A DNA stretch of 64,000 nt from Musa acuminata AAA Group (taxonomy: Eukaryota > Streptophyta > Magnoliopsida > Zingiberales > Musaceae): contig NC_088339.1 in NCBI RefSeq assembly GCF_036884655.1, positions 31,705,001-31,769,000 on the forward strand, written 5' to 3'. The translations under genes and the position numbers were made by a program. A model generated the notes under the pieces. The model had not been told where the DNA came from. It was given only the letters and a program-made list of their open reading frames with translations, and searched no databases. Position 1 is the first letter of the stretch; each line of letters starts with the position of its first letter. Below are positions 24,501 through 33,500 of the stretch, one piece after another.

Positions 24501-27500
24501 TGAAAAGGATATGTAGGTTTCTAATTCATGACAAAAGAGGGGCATCCTGGCATGAGAATTCCACCACACCAAGGTCAGGTGTAGGACCAAATATAAGCAA
24601 CCCCGACCCTTCAGCAAAAGGCTAGCCCGATGATTGAAACCCATGAAGCCTAGGATGCAATGTAACCACCTTAAAAAGGCACCAATCATAAACAAAAGCA
24701 AAGAGAAAACATATAACATCCTGTTTTTACAGTAGGCCTAGGACATTAATTATAACCGAAGCACCTCATAAGAACAATTGCAAAGAAAAAATGATAAGAA
24801 ATTAAACTACTTTCAAAATAAGAGCATGTAACATGAATCCAACACAAGGATAAACTTTCATGAGAAGTCCAATTTTAGATTCCAATGACTAAGACATAAC
24901 ATTCAATTGAGAAGAATATTCAAATACAAATGAAGTAAATTTCGAGTTAAAACAAAAAACAAAGACTTATAATTTAAGATCAAAGGCAAAAGCTTTTATT
25001 ACATACCAGAATATCTGCAGAAGATATATTAAGCCACTGCTGAATCATCTGCAAAACAAATTTAATGATTACCGAGGGGCACAGAGTATGTTAAGAGACA
25101 GTGATTCGATATGAATAATCAAAGAGAAGTAGGGTCTAATATTCACAGAAGCCCATTGTAAACGCAAGGAAGACAGGGTGACAACAAGAACAGGCCATGC
25201 ATCCGGAATGCAAGCAGCAACAGCAATTCCCTGTAGAACAAAGCAACCAGTTCTCGTAAACAACAAGTTGAATATCCAGTTGGTACACAATGAAATTTAT
25301 CATCTCAAAAATAAAACATGTTAATGTCACAATACCAATGCTACAATAACGAATATTACTTGCTAGTGTGAGCTTTATGTCAAACGATTTCAACCTAATC
25401 TGCAATAGAGAAGAAAATGAACCCTAGATAAACATAAGTTACCATAAAGGAGTTGGAGAATGCTGAATCAGAAAGTATTCTCATCGTTAGAGACTGTAAG
25501 TCATTGGATAATGTTGAATGAGAAAGTACTCTCATGAGAGACTGTAAATCTAAATTTTAGGTTGCTGTAATTTTATATATTAAGATGCATAATCTACAAT
25601 TTGAACAATCTTCTTTATAGGTCTCCAGAAGTTCAACTTTAGCATGATATGAGTGTCTTGTTCTAGTGCCTCCCAGTGCTATGCACTCTTGCTCATCCAG
25701 ATTGCTTGCTTGCTTGCTGAAGGGTTTATATAATGCCATACATCATTACCGTGGCAGACACTTTCAGGTTTTAACTTCTAAGCCAAGCCATAGCTCAGAA
25801 GATCTTGCAAATTTACCAAATCCTAAGTAGCCTTGCTCATTTGGTTTGCTCATGCTTTTTGTCATCGTATGAATTGTTTTTTCAGTAAAACCCTACTTAA
25901 TTTCAGAATTTATCTAAAACGTAAGGTTGGTATGATAATCTTAAAGTTTAAATAGCAAACAGCAAGTTTTACAAATAGCCTATGAGAATGCTAAGAGAAT
26001 AATTATGAAAATAAAAACTGAATAGACAACACTAAATGATGGGAAACTAAATGCAAAACCAATCCTATAAATAAAAATATATAAGATGATCCAACTTGAA
26101 TAATATAAGCAATGAAGAACTTAAAAGCTCAATACAAGATCTGGGCCCAAAATCCAATACCTGTAATGTCTTTCCAAGACCCATTTCATCAGCTAATATA
26201 GCACGTCCACCATGCTGCAGCACGAATCTAACGCAGAAAAATAAATTGCAGTTTAGATTACACTGAAAAATTCTGAAAGGAAATTAAAAAGAAATGTCCA
26301 TTTCAATGAATGAAGTCCTTAGATATTCCAGTGAAACAATTCCAAGCAGAATTTACTGTAGAATTTATCAAAAGTAAATCGTATGGAAGAAAGAGAACAC
26401 CAATAACTTCTATTACATTTGAAATTTGTCATGCAAGATTCTGCTCAGGATCATTTTGCTGGACACGAGATACTCTTACGATCTTGGATATGATGGGGTG
26501 TCAAAAAGTTGTATTTAGGTACCCAAAAACCTCATGAATGTTAAAAATTGTACTGCTTTAGTTATGAAAAAAATGTTTTGGATTGGACACCATTCCACAT
26601 TGGTAATTATCCCAGAGACAACAAGAAAACTTCCACAACTTACTCTAGATATTAAAAAACCTCTTTTTAAATACTAAAATCCTTCTACTATTGAGTGGAT
26701 ATGAAGATAGCAAATAATAATATTTTACTGATCACTAATAAGTAATAAGTAACAGTGATTTAAAAAGCGCTAGGCGCCAAAAGACGTCAAGGTCCACAAA
26801 CGCCCGAGGCGCTAGGCGCTCGCCCGAGCGAAGCGAGGCGCTAAATTATAAAAATATATAATATAATTATAAAAATATATAATATAATTATTTAAAATTA
26901 TCTAAATTATAAAAAATATATAATATAATTATAACAATAATTTCAAATAAATAAAAATTAACAACATTAAAATCAAAATAATATATTATTAATCTATTAA
27001 CAGAAAATTAATCATTTCAAAATTCAAATAAACTTAATATTAAGAGTATACTGAGCCTGATAGAGAAACGAAGCAGCGGCGAGCGGCGGCGGCGAGCTGT
27101 CACGGACTTAGCTGGTTTTGCCTAAGTCGTGCGGCACCCTTGCGTGTCCATCCGCAAAGGTCAGCCTCCCCGAAGCCTCCCATTGTCCCTTAGGACCACC
27201 AAAAGAGAGAACGGGTTAGAGAGAACGCCTCAATCGGGATCCACAAGCAAACATCTCCGAAAAACACTTCATAGACAATGCAAATTACAAACAGACTTTA
27301 CAAGCTCTGAACAGTGGCACAACAAAGGGTAAAATGGTCAATTACAGACCGAAAATCTCTCGCACGTGTCCACATGACACTACCTTTATTTACAAGCCTA
27401 AAGAGGCCACCAACCCAACTAAAATTGGACTATTAAGCCTTCGGCCGTCCCCCTACATGCTGTACAAGACATGAACAAACCAAAGGACACGGACATACAT

Positions 27501-30500
27501 AAGCATTACATCAAACACCCTGTTTAGAAGTTTGTCCGTGACATTCTCCCCCACTTATTCCTTCGACGTCCTCGTTGAAGCCTTTGTCGACACTGCAACT
27601 TCTCGCCTTTGCTGAATCTTCAATCTTCTGCTCCAGCTACAATGCGCCTCGACTCCCAACTGCTCTCCGCTGCTGTTTTTGAGTAGTCGAATCTTTTGAT
27701 CCGCTATGCTGCTACAACTCACCAATGACTCTGACTCTGGTGTGGGGTTGGCTGAGTTGTGTTGATCCTTGTTGATTCCTGCGGATCCCCCAGATGAAGG
27801 AAAAGACCATCCTTACTGCGCCAGTCTCTCAAAGATTCCTCATGCTGCTTGAACTGGTTGGATGCTTGTTGGAGCTTTAACGAGCATCGTCTCGCAAACT
27901 TCTGAAGTTTTGGGTCCTTCCTCCACAGAATCTGCTCATTGACTCTTCTTTCAGTTAGTTGTCACATCCAAGTAGGTTCGCATCACTTCCGCTTTCGATT
28001 AGCATTTCGTTGGGAAATGAAGCGGACAATCTACTCTCAGTAGCACTGATCACCGTTGGTGAGGATTTGACAACTATTGTCTTCCATTATCTTCGAAGGG
28101 TCTTTGAACTTGTGCAGAGCTCCTCTGCTGGATAGATAAGAGAATTGGGGTACTCGGTTTCGCCCATCTTCTTAAGAGTTGAGAAGGCAAAGGTTACTTG
28201 ACTTCGCCCGCCTCCTCGAGGTTGTACTTCATGCATCGAGCTGGTTACTGGCCTTCGCTTGCTCTTTGCTCACACTTCTGAAGCACTTGAAGTGTTTGCA
28301 CTCCTTGCGTTGAGTTAGCTACTGTGATTCACCTTCTCAATGCCATTGAACTTCTGGAATGCAAGAAGTTTTCACCCCAACTTGGAGTAATTCTCTGATA
28401 GATGAGGTCGCCTCTGAGATTGTACCGTCTTCTCCATCAACCCTGCCGCCTACTCCACTGAGTAGCAAAGGTACAGCACCACGTACTGCTTGCTTCGTTC
28501 CTTGGTCGTGCACTCTTGCATGACCCGAAGTCCTTCACTTACGGCTATCTTGATGAGAAACTTGTTGACACCGGTCTTACGAAGTTCCTCGGCCTCTGCC
28601 CTTCAGCCTTGTCTCGGTACTTGGAGATTGCCTCTGCATGCTCCACCTCCTCGGCCCTTTTCACGACCAAGCGCTCTCCCTCCATGAGAGCAAGGGATCA
28701 ATGACTTTCACGGAAGTCCCGCCTCTGCGGTACCATGGCGCTGCCATGCCCATGGCCCTACTATCCGTTGCCTCGCATCTGCATCCCTTTTCTTCACGAT
28801 CAGTAGATATGTCTCCGTGGCACTCCTCTGAGTCTACCTCCATTCTAACTGATGCTTGATTTTGGGTAGCTAAGTCCCTCTGGACTTGTCGTCGCTTCCT
28901 CGCCCCTTTCGACCCCCTGCTTCAACACCTCTGTGTTCTCCAAGCAGACTGTTTGGTCGATGGAAAGACAGACTGCAACTCCCATGCATGGCCTCTGCCA
29001 TCACGTTGTAGGGTTTGTACCAATTCTGTTCTCCTTAGCTTCCTTGGTAGCAACGTTCGCTTACTTGACCTTGTCCTCTGACTTGTCGGGCTCCCTTAAG
29101 CGAATATGGGCTCTGGAGCAGTCCAACTCTCCAGCTGCTTCGATCATACCTCTGCATGATCAAGTCCCTCCGTGGAACTCACTGGTACTTGCATCCGAAC
29201 TTTTTCCCTTAGTGGAACACAGCCCCCGTATGCTGATGACCAAGGTTTTCATCCGATGCAAAATTCGATGCACGCCCAGAAGACCCGCCTCTGCGGTACC
29301 ATGGCCTTCACTCCTTGAATCCATAGCCCTTCTTACCGTCGTGTTGTTCACCGAAGTGGAGCTTCCAGTAGCTCCCGATCATACCTCCATATGATCTAGT
29401 CCCTCACGGGACTCACTGGTACTTGCATTCGAACTCTTCCCTTGGTGGAACACAGCCCCCATATGCTGATGACCAAGGTTTTCATCCGATGCAAAATTCG
29501 ATGCACGCCCGGAAGACCCGCCTCTGCGGTACCATGGCCTTCACTCCTTGAATCCATAGCCCTTCTTGTCGTCGTGTTGTTCACCGAAGTGGAGCTTCCA
29601 GTAGCTCCCGATCATACCTCCATATGATCTAGTCCCTCCCGGGACTATGTCGTGTGTGTCGCATTGCCACGAACTGTTCCACCACGATCCGCTGCACCAT
29701 GTCGCCTCCTGGTGACATCTCCATTGCATTCTGATCCTTGTGGAATAAACTCGAATTGTGAACCCTCCATGTGTAGCCTCTGCCAATACATCGCAGGATC
29801 TTTTCCACCTTCGATTTTGTTCGCTCCTTTGGCAATCGACCTTCATCCACCCACTCTTGGGTCACACCGAGATGAAGCACCGCACTAGGACAGTCCGTCG
29901 CCTAGTAGCTCCCGAAGTCCCCTGACTTCACTGCAATTTGTGCACCATTGTCTGGATCCTGGGCCTCTGCCCCTACCAGCACAATCTCCGCTGCGCACCG
30001 CTTCCTTCATGGCAACTTGAATGACAACACTGTGGCATATTCTTCAAGAGTACCCACCTCTGCGTCCTCTTGCCCCGTGCTAAGGCCTTCTGAACTCAAC
30101 TTCGCCTCCGCAAATTGAGTCGCCTTAGTTCCTTCATCAAATGCTCCTCCGAGATAAGGTGCATGTGCCCCGAAGCTCCCTTCGTCTTTGGCACCATGCA
30201 AGATGAGTCCGCTCCGTCAGAATGAAGGACCCATGGAACAACATGATCTTACTCTTGCCTCTGCAAGAGTTCATGTCCTTGACCTCTGTCTAAGGAAAGC
30301 ACTGTGCCTCTGCTCCATGTTCCAACTCCTATGCTGGCTCCCTTCAAGCGGCTTGAGTACTTCGCCAAGTTACACCCAAGTTGCTCCACTCCTCGTGTTT
30401 GCATTGAGTCGATGGTAGCCCTTGCGCCCACCATTCCACGGGTCAGCCCTCCCTTAAGTCCGATCTCCATATCGACTCCAAGTGTGCCTCCATTTGAGTT

Positions 30501-33500
30501 GCTTTGGGTCGCTCCCCCACTTGATCTCGCAATGCATCCACCAATGCATTCTCTCAAGCGAGATCATGCGACGACTCCCCGCCGCTTGCTCAGTCCATCG
30601 AGCTTCATGGAGTTGTTGTTTATTGAGGTACTCCTCCTCAACATGTGCAGTCCGTCGCACATGATTCTCCCTCTAGAGAGCCGAGACTTATCCCTCCTGG
30701 ATAACTGTCCCATTGGAGCAACATCTCTCTTCGTTTCGGAGACCACCATCCCCTTGGACTACTCCGATCTGCTGAACAAACTGTGTATTGTTCTGCCTCC
30801 TGCAAACGCACTTGCTAGATTACGATTCCACGTCAATACAGCCCCCGCTGCACCACTCAAGGCCTAGCAACATGCTGAACTCGTTGCACACTTCAGCCTC
30901 CTACGGACGTATCCTTCACATGCCGAAGAGAAAGTTTCAATGCTCCATGGCGCCGAGTTTCGGTCGCCTTGGGATGGCCACGAACATACCATCGTCCGCA
31001 TACAAGCCCATGCATGAGTACCAAATTCTTCGAGTTAGCAATTCCCCTCACCTCTGTGAGCTTTGCATAACTCTTTTGGTCGTTGAGCAACTCATTCCAC
31101 CTTGCATGGTCTCATTCTTGCCAAGCGCCTCGCTTGCCTAGAGCACCATCAAGTATAGTTGTCAACGTTGAGCCGTAGCTCAAACTCAGCCATCCCAACC
31201 TTTGTGCGCTCCACATTCTTCCAAGCTTGTCTGATCTCGTTGTGCCTCTTGCGCGAAGGGTTGGTCATTCCTCTGAATGCCAATCTCAGATGCCCGCTCC
31301 TCCGAGCGACTCCTTTTCCCTACATCTCCATGCCCGTTTTCCCCCAAACGGTCGCGCGTGTGTTGACTGCCCTCAACGCAGCCCCGCTAGGTCCCCCACA
31401 TTTGCATGCTAAGTGTTTCTATGAGTGCTTGTCCCGCTCTGATACCATCTGTCACGGACTTAGCTGGTTTTGCCTAAGTCGTGCGGCACCCTTGCGTGTC
31501 CGTCCGCAAAGGTCAGCCTCCCCGAAGCCTCCCATTGTCCCTTAGGACCACCAAAAGAGAGAACGGGTTAGAGAGAACGCCTCAATCGAGATCCACAAGC
31601 AAACATCTCCGAAAAACACTTTATAGACAATGCAAATTACAAACAGACTTTACAAGCTCTGAACAGTGGCACAACAAAGGGTAAAATGGTCCATTACAGA
31701 CCGAAAATCTCTCGCACGTGTCCACATGACACTACCTTTATTTACAAGCCTAAAGAGGCCACCAACCCAACTAAAATGGGACTATTAAGCCTTCGGTCGT
31801 CCCCCTACATGCTGTACAAGACATGAACAAACCAAAGGACACGGACATACATAAGCATTACATCAAACACCCTGTTTAGAAGTTTGTCCGTGATAGAGCG
31901 GCGGCAGCAGTGGCGGCAGCGGCAGCAGCAGCAGCAGTGGCGAGCGACGGCAGCGGCAACGGCAGCGGGAAAGGGAAAGGGAGTGGAAGGCGCGAGCAGC
32001 GGGAGGCCTCGAGGGAGGCGCGAGCAGCGGGAAGGCTCGCGGGAGGGCTCGCAGGAGGCGCGAGCAGCGGTAGGGCTCGCGGGAGGCGTGAGCAGCGGGA
32101 GGGCTCGAGGGAGGCGCGAGCAGCGGGAAGGCTCGCGAGAGGGCTCGCAGGAGACGCGAGCAGCGAGAGGGCTCGCGGGAGGCGCGAGCAATGGGAAGGC
32201 TCGCGGGAGGCGCGAGCAGCGACAGCGGCAGCGGGAGCAGCGGCAGCGAGCGACGAGATCGCGATCGGGATCGAGAGCGGCAGCGACAGCAGGTTAGTGT
32301 TGGGTTAGGGTTAGGGTTAGGGTTGGGGTTATATCGGTTTAGTTGGTTCAATTGAACCAACTAACAACCGAACCAGGACCGAACCAGACCTAAAATTCTG
32401 GTTCGGTCGCCTTGGTTTACCCAGGCGCTCGCCCGAAGCGCCCAGCGCCTGGGCTCGGGCGAGCACCCAGGCGGCGCCTGTTTGAAGCGCGCCGCCTGGG
32501 ACATTAGCGAGGCGCTCGGGCCTCGCCTCGCCTCGCCCGAGCGCCTAGGCGAGCGCCCGAGCGCCTTTTGCAATCACTGATAAGTAACAACATGAATGTT
32601 TTAGGATCATGCACATGAGAAAAGAAGCTTCAAGTAACACAAAATGAAGAAAAAGGTTTTTAGTTCACAAATCAGAAATGTAGATTAGTCGGCCACCTAA
32701 AGCTACTAGTTAATTTGATATAATATACCAATTTGTTCTAGTTAATTTAGTTCACAAATCCGAAACACAGATTTTGTGAAGCAAAAGAACTTATCTCAAT
32801 GTTAGAATGTTTGAACTAGAAATATAACTGCAGAAACCCAAACAAAAAGAACTTATCACAATGTTTGTGAAGCAAAAAAAAAAAATCATTGTGATCGACT
32901 CTTTTCCATTTTTGCTCCACACCAGAGTTAAGTGAAACCAATAGGACTATACCAGTTTATATGGAATTGAAACTAAAATGTATTTTATCTCAGATCTTGT
33001 ATTGCAGACATTCTGGTTGAGAACCAGATCGATTAACTTCAGTGCTCCTCTTTACAGAAGGTAACTACACAGTTCTCTCTTGGATTTACAATGTGGCATG
33101 AGCTCCTAGTGTCTCCTACAGCAGTCTAAGTTCCCTTCATCATTTCCCTCTGCCACAGTTAAGAAATGTCATAGAGTAGCTAGAAAAAAAGATGAGGCAA
33201 GAAGTAGCCACCATATGAGAGGATTTCCCCAGAGCAACAGATATGCCAGTTTGTGTACCCAACAATTAGTGCCGATAATTTTTTATTTTATGCACCAACA
33301 GACAACTGCTTATTAAGTTTTGGCATTGACAAGCCTGCACATGCCATTCTGTTGACCAGACATGGTTGTTGATAAATTTGAAGTTTCAGGTTACATAATC
33401 AAATTTAGATAGAGGTGTTGGGGTCTGGAAGGAATAATATCACTACAATTACCATCTTCACATTGTTATTTTCAAACATAGAACTTTCACTCAATAATGT

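Larger units (their letters stand above)
15084..26227 (-). other. copy A: ATPase lobe 1 exon block (8 exons)
   Basis: It runs from [18 protein letters not shown] (26227-26161) through the exon with [15 protein letters not shown] (25230-25147), the [14 protein letters not shown] exon (23559-23404), [12 protein letters not shown] (19573-19496) and [13 protein letters not shown] (15542-15474), to [10 protein letters not shown] (15212-15084). Copy B and Arabidopsis CHR18 (from memory) have AIAV, PSSLRL and LKKD where copy A has GIAV, LSSLRL and LKND. Confidence 0.85.
27098..31895 (-). mobile_element. 4.8-kb non-autonomous LTR retrotransposon (LARD-like), nested
   Basis: Two 446-bp direct repeats begin TGTCACGGACTTAGC and end TTTGTCCGTGACA (TGATA in the right copy). 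Read on the minus strand, a primer-binding site GGTATCAGAGCGGG lies just inside the right LTR, matching initiator-Met tRNA. A polypurine tract AGTGGGGGAGAA lies just before the left LTR. Sense is therefore leftward. The 3.9-kb interior shows no gag, protease, reverse transcriptase or integrase; only short chance frames exist. Flanks share only GAGC, so the target duplication is uncertain in this repetitive setting. Confidence 0.83.
26753..32579. mobile_element. hAT-like element (host part ~1.03 kb) carrying a nested LTR element, unit A only
   Basis: It runs from CAGTGATTTAAAAAGCGC to GCGCCTTTTGCAATCACTG, an 8-bp perfect terminal inverted repeat. It is flanked by the 8-bp duplication ATAAGTAA (26745-26752 and 32580-32587). 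Unit B has the empty site near 60,330. Without the inner LTR element it is about 1,025 bases, close to the 966-bp family member at 19,917. Both share the GGCGCTCGCCCGAG-type ends and a GCGGCAGCGGCAG core. It lies in helicase A intron 6, right after the Walker A exon in genome order. Confidence 0.85.

Noticed and set aside
30304..30867. 187-aa plus-strand frame and other ~100-aa frames inside the LTR element
   Set aside because: The element's sense strand is minus by primer site and polypurine tract. The frames are Pro/Leu-rich composition artefacts without capsid or polymerase motifs.
31863..32360. Arg/Ser-rich and Asn/Pro-repeat frames in the GC-rich core of the hAT-like element
   Set aside because: Produced by minisatellite and GTTAGG repeats. 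Open in several frames on both strands at once.
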